Notes: generated by a model not told the origin, from the sequence alone. DNA of 64,000 nt from Streptomyces barringtoniae (GCF_020819595.1 NZ_JAJHNP010000004.1:310001-374000); one strand, 5' to 3'; numbered from the stretch's first letter, positions 1 through 7,348 are shown. Numbers and translations are program-made.

Positions 1-257
1 GCTTCGGGGTGCTGGGCGCGGCCTGGCTCCTGTTCGCGGGCACCCGGGCGGTCGAACGCCGGCGCGGTGGCACCCGCGCCGAGCGCAAGGCGGCCCGCGG
101 CGACGACCGGACCGGGGCTGTGGCCCCGGGGGCCTCCGCGCCTTCCCTGGGCCCGGGCACCCGGCCCGCGACCGGCTCGGCCACCGCCCCGCGCGCCACC
201 GGCTCCTCCGACGACTTCAGCGACATCGAGGCCATCCTCAAGAAGCACGGCATATGA
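1..257 (+). CDS. C-terminal part of a membrane protein, 5' end outside window
   Basis: The reading frame is open from the left edge and stops with TGA at 255-257. The first visible residues (FGVLGAAWLLFAGTR) look like the end of a transmembrane helix. A basic stretch (ERRRGG...RAERKAAR), an Ala/Pro/Gly/Thr-rich linker and a short acidic end (DDFSDIEAILKKHGI) follow. This suggests a membrane protein with a disordered tail, probably cytoplasmic given the positive charges after the helix. The family cannot be named from this fragment. Codon use is typical of the window, so it is very likely real. Confidence 0.6.
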   Translation, partial: FGVLGAAWLLFAGTRAVERRRGGTRAERKAARGDDRTGAVAPGASAPSLGPGTRPATGSATAPRATGSSDDFSDIEAILKKHGI

Positions 258-458
258 CGGCCGCAGGCCGCGGGGTGCCGACATGACCCCGTCGGCGCTC
301 GCTCCCGGACCGACCCCCTCGGACTGAAACGACACAGAGCGTCGCGCGGACATCCCGAATCGTTCACAACTCGAAGCAAGTCGGGCGAGACGGCGCGATA
401 TGCGGCAACTCCCGCATCCCGCGGGTGGGTTGATCGCGCACGGGGCCCGTCGTACGCC

Positions 459-626
459 ATGATCTGCGGCGAGATGCTGGACACGAGACAGAGCGAGGCC
501 GCGCCGCCGAAGGACGAGCCGCGCGGGTGCCTTTTCGCCCTATCCCAGCCACCGCTGATGATCTTCCTTGCGGTGATCGGGTGTCTGCTCCTCATGGCTG
601 CGCTGCACGACCTGCTGTTGCTGTGA
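459..626 (+). CDS. Small single-pass membrane protein, 55 aa
   Basis: This short frame from ATG 459 to TGA 624-626 encodes 55 residues. It has a polar N-terminal part (MLDTRQSEAAPPKDEPRGC) and one strongly hydrophobic helix (about residues 31-52, PPLMIFLAVIGCLLLMAALH) ending in DLLLL. A second in-frame ATG at 474 gives a 50-residue form and could be the true start; neither has a strong Shine-Dalgarno. The hydrophobic composition and in-frame stop fit a small conserved Streptomyces membrane peptide. It lies between the truncated membrane protein and the oppositely oriented CGNR gene. Its function is unknown and I recognise no named family. Confidence 0.6.
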   Translation: MICGEMLDTRQSEAAPPKDEPRGCLFALSQPPLMIFLAVIGCLLLMAALHDLLLL

Positions 627-712
627 GCCGTACACGTCCGTCCCGGCGCCACCCGCCGGGACCGACGTCGCCCCCCTGCCGGTCTTTGCTGCCGGCGGGT
701 CGGCGGGGAACG

Positions 713-1273
713 TCAGCCCGTCGCTTCCTTGCGGCGGGCCCGGTACGCGGCGACGTGCAGTCGGTTGCCGCAGGTGCGGCTGTCGCAGTAGCGGCGCGAG
801 CGGTTGCGGGAGAGGTCGACGAAGGCGCGCCGGCAGTCCGGTGCCTCGCAGCGCCGCAGCCGCTCCTGCTCCCCGGCCACCACGAAGAAGGCGAGCGCCA
901 TTCCGCAGTCGGCGGCGAGATGGTCGGCCACGGAGGCGCCGGGTGCGAAGTAGTGCACATGCCAGTCGTAGCCGTCGTGGTCCGTCAGACGCGGGGTGGT
1001 GCCCGCCGCGGCGACCAGCTCGTTGATCAGCCCGGCGGCGGAGCGGGCGTCGGTCGCGGCGAAGATCGCCGCGAAGCGCCCCCGGACCCTGCGCACCGCC
1101 GAGAGATCGAACTCCGACAGCACACCGACATCGCTGATCTCGTGGTTTCGTACGAAATCCGCGAGAGCCGGGACATCGGGCAGTCCGTCGGCCGCCGCGT
1201 CGTCCTCCGGCGCGGTGTTCACCAGATCCACCACGGTGTCGAGGGCGCACCGGGTGTCGTGGGTGATCAGCAC
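713..1273 (-). CDS. CGNR zinc-finger transcriptional regulator (ABATE domain)
   Basis: This encodes about 186 aa from GTG 1273, chosen because AGGGAG lies about 8 nt upstream. The first ~130 residues resemble the ABATE domain, thought to be a stress- or ligand-sensing module. The C-terminus carries the CGNR zinc finger: RCEAPDCRRAF, then RYCDSRTCGNRLHVAAYRARR, with two Cys-x4-Cys pairs and the signature CGNR followed by a basic helix. Family members are small DNA-binding regulators. It is monocistronic and convergent with the small membrane gene before it. The ligand and targets cannot be read from sequence. The family call is firm. Confidence 0.85.
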   Translation of the reverse strand: MLITHDTRCALDTVVDLVNTAPEDDAAADGLPDVPALADFVRNHEISDVGVLSEFDLSAVRRVRGRFAAIFAATDARSAAGLINELVAAAGTTPRLTDHDGYDWHVHYFAPGASVADHLAADCGMALAFFVVAGEQERLRRCEAPDCRRAFVDLSRNRSRRYCDSRTCGNRLHVAAYRARRKEATG

Positions 1274-1477
1274 GTTTCGCTCCCTGGCCTGAGGGTCGGG
1301 CGGACGCCCGCCGATGGTGGCCGATGGTAGCGACAACCCCGCCCACCGCACCGGACTCCGTCCGACCTCGGTTGCCGGTAGAACGCCTCCGCGCCCGAGG
1401 TGGTTCCCGCCCGGGGCGGCGTGCGCAGGTCATACCCATGGCGGAACCGGGCGCGCAGGTTGGCGCCGTCCACGTGA

Positions 1478-1492
1478 ATCACTCACGGTGAC
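1478..1492. promoter_or_regulatory. BldD-box-like sequence in the 302-bp gap between the CGNR gene and ssgB
   Basis: The sequence aTCACTCACGGTGAc fits the published BldD consensus nTnACnC(A/T)GnGTnAn except C for G at position 9. That is the same deviation as in the outer box upstream of bldD in this window. It lies 205 bp upstream of the CGNR start and 86 bp past the ssgB stop. If functional it would act on the CGNR gene. The rest of 1274-1575 shows no gene. A single site with one mismatch can arise by chance, so this is tentative. Confidence 0.3.
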
Positions 1493-1575
1493 GGCGCCGG
1501 GTTGTGCCGTATGCGGTTGTCTTGGCCCGAGCCGTCTCCCCGAGTGGACGGCGCCGGGCTGCTTTCGGCCGCGAC

Positions 1576-1989
1576 CTAGCTCTCCGCCAGGATGTGCGAG
1601 AGCTCCTGATCCAGATCGAAGTGCCGGTGTTCCGTGCCGGGCGGCACGGCGGCGTCTGTTCGCTTCAGGAAGGACTCAAGGGCCCGCGCCGGGGCCTCGA
1701 GCAGGGCCTCCCCCTCCGGGGAGCTGAGGGCGATGCACACGACGCCCTGACCGTGGCTGCGCGACGGCCAGACACGGACGTCGCCGGTCCCGGTGGGCCG
1801 GTGGAGCCCCTCGGCGAGGAGGTCGCGGGCGAACACCCACTCGACGGTCTCCTCGGCTCCGGTGTGGAAGGTGGCGTGCACGGCGTAGGGGTCGGCCGTG
1901 TCGTACCGCAGGCCTGCGGGGACAGGCAGGGAGGACTCGCTCGACACAACGAGGCGCAGGTGCAGCTCGCAGCTGACCGTGGTGTTCAT
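1576..1989 (-). CDS. ssgB: Sporulation-specific cell division protein SsgB
   Basis: This encodes 137 aa of the SsgA-like (SALP) family, found only in morphologically complex actinomycetes. SsgB localises to future septation sites in aerial hyphae and, with SsgA, recruits FtsZ to start sporulation septation. ATG 1989 is chosen because MNTTVSCELHLRLV is the usual SsgB N-terminus and the length equals that of known SsgB proteins; an upstream frame extension to 2055 would add atypical residues. The sequence DPYAVHATFHTGAEETVEWVFARDLL and the C-terminal FDLDQELSHILAES are characteristic. It is transcribed alone, divergent from the PGPGW protein. The identification is very secure. Confidence 0.95.
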   Translation of the reverse strand: MNTTVSCELHLRLVVSSESSLPVPAGLRYDTADPYAVHATFHTGAEETVEWVFARDLLAEGLHRPTGTGDVRVWPSRSHGQGVVCIALSSPEGEALLEAPARALESFLKRTDAAVPPGTEHRHFDLDQELSHILAES

Positions 1990-2047
1990 AAGCGCCAGGG
2001 CCTTTCGCTCAGTGTGCGCTCGGGGATTCGCACGTCGGCGAAATCGA

Positions 2048-2074
2048 CATGCCACCTACGATGCCGTTGTAAAC
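2048..2074 (-). promoter_or_regulatory. Candidate sigma-H type promoter of ssgB
   Basis: On the minus strand GTTTAC (2069-2074) and GGCATG (2048-2053) are separated by 15 bp, about 60 bp upstream of ssgB. SigB/SigH-family promoters in Streptomyces read roughly GTTT-N14-17-GGGTAT, and ssgB of S. coelicolor has been reported as SigH-dependent. The -35 fits well and the -10 poorly, so this is a candidate only. Confidence 0.35.
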
Positions 2075-2166
2075 CCCTCTGAGTGTTTTGCGTGTCTTTA
2101 CGTAACTCTTCCGGCCGAGAACTCGTACGAGATCTACGACCATTCCAGTGACTGGATTCACTCCGG

Positions 2167-2180
2167 TAGGGTTTGTCTGT
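2167..2180 (+). promoter_or_regulatory. -10 element of a probably leaderless gene
   Basis: TAGGGT (2167-2172) ends 8 nt before ATG 2181. With a usual 6-8 nt from -10 to transcription start, the mRNA would begin at or within a base or two of the ATG. No purine-rich ribosome binding site fits. A -35 element is not clear. Confidence 0.45.
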
Positions 2181-2654
2181 ATGAATACGGGGAGTGACGA
2201 GCCGGGCGAGGTCGTCGTGGCGGCGGACAAGGCGAGAACGGATCGGCAGAAAGCCGGGCAGACCGGACACGGGGCGGGCGACGGGCTGGGCTCACGGGCG
2301 CCGGAATTCATCAAGGCCCGCCGACTGCTGCACCTGAGCTGGCAGGTCGGTGTCTTCGTGGTGGGCCTTGCGGTCGTCGTCGCCGGGATCGTCATGCTGC
2401 CGCTGCCGGGACCCGGCTGGGTGGTGATCTTCGGCGGCATGGCGATCTGGGCGACCGAGTTCGTCTGGGCACAGCTCGTGCTCCGCTGGACCAAGCGCAA
2501 GGTCACCGAGGCCGCGCAGCGGGCCCTCGATCCCAGGGTGCGCCGTCGCAACATCACGCTTACCGTGATCGGGCTCGTGATCGTTGCCGGGCTCGCCGGG
2601 ATCTACGTGTCGAAGTTCGGCCTTGTCATGCCATGGAAGATCAAGGATCAGTGA
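2181..2654 (+). CDS. PGPGW-motif membrane protein (TIGR02611-like)
   Basis: This encodes 157 aa with a polar N-terminal region (residues 1-45), then two adjacent hydrophobic segments around the motif PLPGPGWVVIFGGMAIWATEF that defines the actinobacterial PGPGW transmembrane family. A basic amphipathic stretch (RWTKRKVTEAAQRALDPRVRRR) and a third helix (NITLTVIGLVIVAGLAGIYVSKF) follow. The function is unknown; the family is widespread as a small inner-membrane protein. ATG 2181 is preferred over an upstream in-frame GTG at 2148 because a -10 element sits just before it. It is divergent from ssgB across 191 bp. Confidence 0.8.
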   Translation: MNTGSDEPGEVVVAADKARTDRQKAGQTGHGAGDGLGSRAPEFIKARRLLHLSWQVGVFVVGLAVVVAGIVMLPLPGPGWVVIFGGMAIWATEFVWAQLVLRWTKRKVTEAAQRALDPRVRRRNITLTVIGLVIVAGLAGIYVSKFGLVMPWKIKDQ

Positions 2655-2739
2655 CCCGACTCCGCCGCCCGGTCGCCCCGGCGCCCCGGCCTTTGGTCGG
2701 AAGCACCGCCTGACATGGGGTAATGTTCTTCCTGCGCCC

Positions 2740-2811
2740 GGGCGATTAGCTCAGTGGGAGAGCGCTTCGTTCACACCGAAGAGGTCACTGGTTCGAACCC
2801 AGTATCGCCCA
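2740..2811 (+). tRNA. tRNA-Val(CAC), copy 1
   Basis: This 72-nt cloverleaf has acceptor stem GGGCGAT/ATCGCCC, discriminator A, anticodon stem CTTCG/CGAAG with loop TTCACAC (anticodon CAC at 2772-2774, decoding GTG), and T-loop GGTTCGAAC. CCA is not encoded. TAATGT at 2721-2726 is a plausible -10. It is identical to the gene at 6330-6401, and the identity extends a few bases each side. Confidence 0.95.
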
Positions 2812-2817
2812 CCCGGA

Positions 2818-2855
2818 CCGACGGCCCACCTGCGAAAGAGCAGGTGGGCCGTCGG
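2818..2855 (+). terminator. Hairpin terminator after tRNA-Val copy 1
   Basis: A perfect 16-bp stem (2818-2833 with 2840-2855) encloses the loop GAAAGA, starting 7 nt after the tRNA. There is no U tract, as is common for strong Streptomyces terminators. Confidence 0.75.
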
Positions 2856-3269
2856 CGTATGCGCTTCCGACCCGGTTGGCCTCCGGGTGCGAGTGCCGGC
2901 TGCGGGCCCCGTGCTCCGACTCCGGATGCGAGTGACGGCTCCCGGGTCTCCGCCGAGGCCGGCGATCGATGCCGCTGCAGGTCGTGCGGAGCTTCTTTGC
3001 GCCGAGGCCGCGTGAGCAGCTCGCCCTTTGCCGAACCGGCAACATCACTCGCGCTCACCGGTTCGCCCACCGCACCATCGTCGACACCGACCGCCATCGC
3101 ACCGGCGCGGCCGCCCGGTCGCCGTCGCGCCGCGTCCACAAGCCGCCCGCCGCCACCTCCTTCGCATCGCTCGGCCCGATCCGTACCTGGCCCGCTTGCC
3201 CACGCCATCGAACTCCCCATGCCATCGAACTCCGAAGAACCGCCACGCCACCAGCGCCCAGGAGTCCCC
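2856..3269. other. 414-bp non-coding stretch
   Basis: No gene is supported here. Frames are open on several strands only because of high GC. One small feature is a 13-bp direct repeat, gccatcgaactcc, at 3204-3216 and 3221-3233. Its second copy starts at an in-frame ATG (3219) that could be an alternative start for the hydrolase. Confidence 0.5.
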
Positions 3270-4307
3270 ATGCCACCCGAGACCACCCCGGAAGGCCCCA
3301 CACCCGCGCCCAAGACCCCCGCCCCCGCCCACCGCCTGGTGCCGTCCCCAGCCGGCCGCCTGCATCTCGTGGAGCAGGGCCGCGGCCCCCTCGTGTTGCT
3401 GGTGCACGGGTTCCCGGAGTCCTGGTACTCGTGGCGGCACCAGTTGCCGGCCCTGGCCGCCGCCGGTTACCGCGCCGTGGCCGTCGACGTCCGGGGTTAC
3501 GGCCGTTCGTCCAAGCCGGCGGCCGTGGACGCGTACCGGATGGTCGAACTGGTGGCGGACAACGTCGCCGTGGTGGAGGCCCTCGGGGAGGAGGCCGCGG
3601 TGGTCGTCGGGCACGACTGGGGCGCCGCGATCGCTGCCACCTCCGCCCTGACCAGGCCCGATGTCTTCCGGGCCGTGGCCCTGCTCGGCGTGCCGTACAC
3701 CCCGCCCGGCGGCCCGCGGCCCAGCGAAGTCTTCGCGCGGATGGGCGGGGAGGAGGAGTTCTACGTCTCGTACTTCCAGCAGCCGGGCCGGGCCGAGGCG
3801 GAGATCGAGCCGGACGTGCGCGGCTGGATCGCGGGCTTCCACGCCGCCCTGTCCGCAGGCACCATGGCGGCGCCGGGCGCCCCCGACCCGCACTTCGTCG
3901 GCCGCGGCGGCACCCTGCGCGAACGCTTCCCCACCGGCCCGCTGCCGGCCTGGCTGGGCGAGGGCGACCTCGACTTCCTGGCCGGGGAGTTCGAGCGCAC
4001 CGGGATGACCGGGGCGTTGAACCGTTACCGGAACATGGACCGGGACTGGGCGGACCTGGCCGGTCACGAGGGTGCCCCGATCACGCAGCCCTCGCTGTTC
4101 ATCGGCGGCGCGCTGGACGCCTCGCTCGCGTGGCTGGCCGACGCGGTCGAGGCGTACCCCGAGACCCTGCCCGGCCTGCTCGGCTCGCACGTCCTCGACG
4201 GCTGCGGCCACTTCGTCCAGCAGGAGTGCCCGAAGGAGACGAACCGGATCCTGATCGACTGGCTCGCCTCCCTACCCGCCCGAGCTCCGGCCACCAGTTC
4301 CGCCTGA
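3270..4307 (+). CDS. Alpha/beta hydrolase, epoxide hydrolase-like
   Basis: This encodes 345 aa. ATG 3270 is chosen for GGAG at 3261-3264; an in-frame ATG at 3219 lacks a ribosome binding site. The core is a classical soluble epoxide hydrolase: oxyanion-hole motif HGFPESWYSWRHQLPAL, nucleophile elbow GHDWGA (Asp nucleophile), a cap domain carrying Tyr/Trp-rich segments (EEFYVSYFQQPGRAE), a late acid in IGGALDAS, and the histidine in DGCGHFVQQECP. Such enzymes open epoxides to diols. The first ~35 residues are Pro/Thr-rich and probably disordered. It sits alone in a variable segment between two tRNA genes. The natural substrate is unknown. Confidence 0.85.
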   Translation: MPPETTPEGPTPAPKTPAPAHRLVPSPAGRLHLVEQGRGPLVLLVHGFPESWYSWRHQLPALAAAGYRAVAVDVRGYGRSSKPAAVDAYRMVELVADNVAVVEALGEEAAVVVGHDWGAAIAATSALTRPDVFRAVALLGVPYTPPGGPRPSEVFARMGGEEEFYVSYFQQPGRAEAEIEPDVRGWIAGFHAALSAGTMAAPGAPDPHFVGRGGTLRERFPTGPLPAWLGEGDLDFLAGEFERTGMTGALNRYRNMDRDWADLAGHEGAPITQPSLFIGGALDASLAWLADAVEAYPETLPGLLGSHVLDGCGHFVQQECPKETNRILIDWLASLPARAPATSSA

Positions 4308-4905
4308 GCTCCGCCCGCCCCGCACCCGTGGCGCTTGGGTTCCGCTCGTCCTGCCCCCGTGGCGCTTGGGTTCCGCTCGTCCTGCACCCGTTCTGCCTGG
4401 TCTCCGGCCGGCCGCGTGCCGATCGGCCGGGCACGCGGCCACCCCGCAGCGTTCCGCCCGACACCCGGCCGCCCCGCGTCGATCGTCCGGGCAACCGGCC
4501 ACCCCACCCTCTCGCTGCCGACCCTCACCCCCTCACAGCCGCCCCCTCACGGCTGCCCCCACACGGCTGCCTCCTCACGGCCGCCCCCCTCACGGCTGGA
4601 CCCCAGCCGCCCTCGCACCCCACCGCCGACCCCCACCCACCCCCGCACCCCTCCATCGGCCCCCACTCGCACCCCTCACCCGCCCCGCAGCCCCCGCACC
4701 GCCCGTTCGGCCCGTCGGTCACGCCGCCCCCACCTGCGAGAACAGCCGCCACGTCACCCCCGCGCCGCCCCGCCCGCAAGAAAATCCTGTCCGAATCATT
4801 GACGCACCCCCGACCCCTCCGTAACTCGTGCCAGCAAGCGCTACTTGAACCGATTCATGACGATGCTCGTGACGGCGGAGACGACGTCGGGAGGAGGGCC
4901 CGACC
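4308..4905. other. 598-bp C-rich non-coding region
   Basis: The DNA after the hydrolase is pyrimidine-rich on this strand, with a 31-bp tandem repeat at its start and imperfect repeats of a cctcacggctgcccc type between about 4508 and 4720. Open frames here encode low-complexity Pro/Arg/His peptides and are not credible genes. Confidence 0.6.
4322..4391 (+). repeat. 31-bp tandem repeat, two copies plus 8 nt
   Basis: The unit at 4322-4352 is repeated at 4353-4383 with a single A/C difference, and the first eight bases recur a third time (4384-4391). It begins 14 bp after the hydrolase stop. The period is not a multiple of three and no frame is conserved, so it is non-coding. Confidence 0.85.
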
Positions 4906-5720
4906 ATGGGAACCAGCAGGAATCCTGAGAGGCGTACGATCCTGAAGGCGGCCGGGGCCTCGGCGGCCGCGCTCGGGCTCGCCGCGACGACCGGGTGCGG
5001 AGGCGGAAGCCGTTCCGGGGACGGGACGGTGACGATCCGTTACTCCTGGTGCGGCGCCGAGGAGCGGGCAAAGAAGATCTACCGGACAATCGCCCTCTTC
5101 GAGAAGAAGTGCCCGAAGATCAAGGTCAAGACCGACTTCCAGACGTACGCGTCCTTCTGGAGAAGTTGCAGACCCAGGCCGCCGGCGGAAATCCCCCGGA
5201 CGTTTTCCAAAATGCCGTCACCTTTCTTCGGAAGTACGACAAGCGGGGAATTCTGCTCGCCCTCAAGTCACAGGCGCAGGCAGGCAACCTGACCCTGGAT
5301 CACTTCCGGGAGGGCGTGACGAAGGTCGGCGAGGTCGACGGAAAGCAACTCGGAATTCCCGTCGGGGCCCTGAAGACCATCGACGACAGGACGAAGGTCC
5401 CCGGGGACACCGGCTACTTCGCCATCATGTACCTGTACGACTCGGTTTCGACAAGGCCGACCTGACGGAGTGCTGGACCGACGGCTACAACCGCGTCAAG
5501 GCGGGCATCGTCACCGAACCCGAAGGTCGTCCAACAGGACACGCCCAAGTCCTCGCTCTCGGCCGGCCACGGCGCCTCGGCGTTCACCTGGGACAACTTC
5601 ACCGTCCGTTACTCCGCCGAGGGCAACAGCACCTACGGCCCCGCACCCGTCCCCACCACGGACGGCAAGCACACCGGCCACGAGAACCTGGCGCTGCTCG
5701 GCGACGAGGTGCCGTCGTAA
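4906..5720 (+). pseudogene. Decayed ABC transporter sugar-binding lipoprotein
   Basis: The 5' end is well formed: a strong GGGAGGAGGG ribosome binding site, ATG 4906, a twin-arginine-like start (NPERRTILKAAGASAAALG) and lipobox TTGC, as in Streptomyces solute-binding lipoproteins of family 1. A base is lost near 5159 (TTCTGGAGAAG where TTC TGG GAG AAG is expected), moving the homology (LEKLQTQAAGGNPPDVFQNAVTFLRKYDKRG) to another frame. A second shift and a deletion follow near 5375-5450. A third shift near 5520 precedes the C-terminal block (DTPKSSLSAGHGASAFTWDNF) ending at TAA 5718-5720. The remaining length is about two thirds of a normal protein. No permease or ATPase genes accompany it. 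Confidence 0.85.
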
Positions 5721-5795
5721 CAGGTGGGTGGGGAGCGCCGACGCACGGGCGGCGGCGCTCCCCGAAGAGTGTGGCCCGCGTCACGGCGAGGTGCA

Positions 5796-5811
5796 TGAGT
5801 ACCCGTACTCA
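5796..5811. promoter_or_regulatory. 16-bp perfect palindrome upstream of the SRPBCC gene
   Basis: TGAGTACCCGTACTCA consists of two exact 7-bp arms around CC, 32 bp upstream of the SRPBCC start. The symmetry suggests a dimeric regulator's operator. The regulator is not identified. Confidence 0.45.
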
Positions 5812-5843
5812 GATTTGTGCGTACGGCCGGGCAGACTCACGCC

Positions 5844-6290
5844 ATGGACTGGACCCACTACCGCTTCCGCAGCCTGTGGTCCCTGCCCGCCCCGCCGGCC
5901 GTCGTGTATGCGGTGCTGGAGCGGCCCGAGGACTATCCGTGCTGGTGGCCGCAGGTCCGCTCGGTGACCAGGCTGGACGCGGACACCGGCGTGATCACCG
6001 TCCGGTCCGTCCTGCCGTACGACATGACCTTCACCGCCCGGCAGAGCCGCCGCGACCCCGGTGCCGGTGTGCTGGAGGTCACCCTGTCCGGTGACATCGA
6101 GGGCTGGGCGCGCTGGACGGTCACGGCCGAGGGCTCGGGGACCCTGGCCTGTTACGACCAGGAAGTGGACGTGCGCAAGACGCTGCTGCGCCGGCTCGCC
6201 GTACCCGGCCGCCCGGTCTTCCGCGTCAACCACCGCCTCATGATGCGGTCGGGACGGCGCGGGCTGCTGCGCCGCCTCCAAGCGGTTTGA
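5844..6290 (+). CDS. SRPBCC (START-like) family protein
   Basis: This encodes 148 aa with the polyketide-cyclase/START fold pattern: an N-terminal strand (HYRFRSLWSLPAPPAVVYAVLERPEDYPCWWPQV) and alternating beta strands through LEVTLSGDIEGWARWTV. The C-terminal helix region is basic (RVNHRLMMRSGRRGLLRRLQ). Such proteins bind hydrophobic ligands in a cavity, and the physiological ligand is not predictable. ATG 5844 is preferred; an in-frame GTG at 5817 would add nine residues, and neither has a good ribosome binding site. The stop codon is overlapped by the -35 of the following tRNA gene. Confidence 0.75.
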   Translation: MDWTHYRFRSLWSLPAPPAVVYAVLERPEDYPCWWPQVRSVTRLDADTGVITVRSVLPYDMTFTARQSRRDPGAGVLEVTLSGDIEGWARWTVTAEGSGTLACYDQEVDVRKTLLRRLAVPGRPVFRVNHRLMMRSGRRGLLRRLQAV

Positions 6291-6316
6291 AGGATCGGCG
6301 CCGAGGCCTGTATTGT
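6287..6316 (+). promoter_or_regulatory. Promoter of tRNA-Val copy 2
   Basis: TTGAAG (6287-6292) and TATTGT (6311-6316) are separated by 18 bp, with the -10 ending 13 nt before the tRNA. The -35 overlaps the SRPBCC stop codon (6288-6290). Confidence 0.55.
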
Positions 6317-6329
6317 TCAGTGCGTTCCC

Positions 6330-6401
6330 GGGCGATTAGCTCAGTGGGAGAGCGCTTCGTTCACACCGAAGAGGTCACTGGTTCGAACCCAGTATCGCCC
6401 A
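6330..6401 (+). tRNA. tRNA-Val(CAC), copy 2
   Basis: This is identical in all 72 nt to the copy at 2740-2811, with anticodon CAC in loop TTCACAC and no encoded CCA. Identity covers about 81 bp including CCC before and CCCGGA after the gene, then the flanks differ. The two copies have different promoters and terminators. Confidence 0.95.
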
Positions 6402-6410
6402 CCCGGAGAG

Positions 6411-6434
6411 GCCGGTCCGCAACAGCGGACCGGC
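6411..6434. terminator. Terminator between tRNA-Val copy 2 and the exonuclease gene
   Basis: A 10-bp perfect GC stem (6411-6420 with 6425-6434), loop AACA, is followed by TTT on the plus strand. It lies between convergent transcripts and could serve both. Confidence 0.75.
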
Positions 6435-6454
6435 TTTCTGCATGCTGAGCGGGC

Positions 6455-7180
6455 TCACGCCGCCGCCGGCAGCTCCGGCCTGAGCGGCCAGTCGGTGCTG
6501 ACTATCTCCTCCGAGCCGCTGCGCGCGAACCACGCCTGCAGCCCGCGGGCCTGTGCCGCGTGCCAGCCCGTCTGGAGGGTGTGCAGCTCGGCGGGGGTCA
6601 GGCGCTCCAGACGGGTCGCGAAACGGCGGCCCAGGGCCCGTACGACGTCCAGTGCGGCCAGCGCGTCCGCCCCGGCGTCATGCGCGCCCTGCAGTGTCAC
6701 GCCGTAGTGGTCGCACAGGTCGGTCAGCGTGCGGCGGCCCTTGCGGTAGCGGTCCAGATGCTTGTCCAGCACCCTCGGGTCCAGCACCCTGAGCGGGGCC
6801 GACTCGAACCAGCGGTCCAGCGACGACGCCCGGTGCCGGCGCAACTCCCGGTCCAGCAAGGTGAGATCGAAGGGCGCGTTCATCACCACCAGCGGGCGGC
6901 CCATCGCCGCGTGCTCCGCCAGCTGCTCGGCTATCTCGTACATCACCGGCGCCGGCCAGCGGCCGTTGCGCTGCAGGTGCTCCTCCGTCAGACCGTGCAC
7001 CGCCGTGGCCTCCTCGGGCACCGGGACACCCGGGTTCACCAGCCAGCGGGTGACCCGGGGCCGGGTCCCCGGCGCGTCCTGGACGACGACGGCGGCCGAC
7101 ACGATCCGGTCGGTCTCGACGTCCACGCCCGTCGTCTCCGTGTCGAAGGCGGCCAGCGGCCCCTCGTACCAGTACGTCAT
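6455..7180 (-). CDS. DEDDh-type 3'-5' exonuclease (DnaQ/epsilon-like)
   Basis: This encodes 241 aa. Exo I is FDTETTGVDVETDRIV (catalytic Asp and Glu), Exo II is PLVVMNAPFDLTLLDRE with the conserved N-x3-D, and Exo III is LQGAHDAGADALAALDV with His-x4-Asp. These are the DEDDh metal ligands of proofreading-type exonucleases. The C-terminal ~50 residues extend beyond the nuclease fold (HTLQTGWHAAQARGLQAWFA). Start ATG 7180 has GAGGAG ten nt upstream. There is no BRCT or polymerase fusion, so it is a stand-alone exonuclease acting in repair or RNA/DNA turnover rather than an obvious Pol III subunit. It is divergent from the DUF4365 gene. Confidence 0.88.
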   Translation of the reverse strand: MTYWYEGPLAAFDTETTGVDVETDRIVSAAVVVQDAPGTRPRVTRWLVNPGVPVPEEATAVHGLTEEHLQRNGRWPAPVMYEIAEQLAEHAAMGRPLVVMNAPFDLTLLDRELRRHRASSLDRWFESAPLRVLDPRVLDKHLDRYRKGRRTLTDLCDHYGVTLQGAHDAGADALAALDVVRALGRRFATRLERLTPAELHTLQTGWHAAQARGLQAWFARSGSEEIVSTDWPLRPELPAAA

Positions 7181-7348
7181 CCCAACCCAACTCCTCGTTC
7201 ACCCAGGGCAGGTGACGTTCCGTCTTCTGCCCGTTTGGTGATACCCGGGCCGTTTGCGCCGTACGCCGGTGGGAGACAACAGGAGTACGGGTCTTTGCAG
7301 TTCAGCGGCCCGCAGCGGGGAAACTCTTGGCTTGGAAGGCTGTTGGTC

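Noticed and set aside
527..1330. Plus-strand open frame opposite the CGNR gene
   Set aside because: It is antisense of the zinc-finger gene, without a ribosome binding site or recognisable product.
2969..4945. Plus-strand open frame of about 650 codons covering the epoxide hydrolase
   Set aside because: It is a +1 shadow of the hydrolase joined to C-rich non-coding DNA; the composition is Arg/Pro-rich and has no family resemblance.
2737..6407. Integrative element bounded by tRNA genes
   Set aside because: No integrase, excisionase, replication or transfer gene is present, and the repeats are whole functional tRNA genes rather than a 3'-end att duplication. It is kept only as a variable segment.
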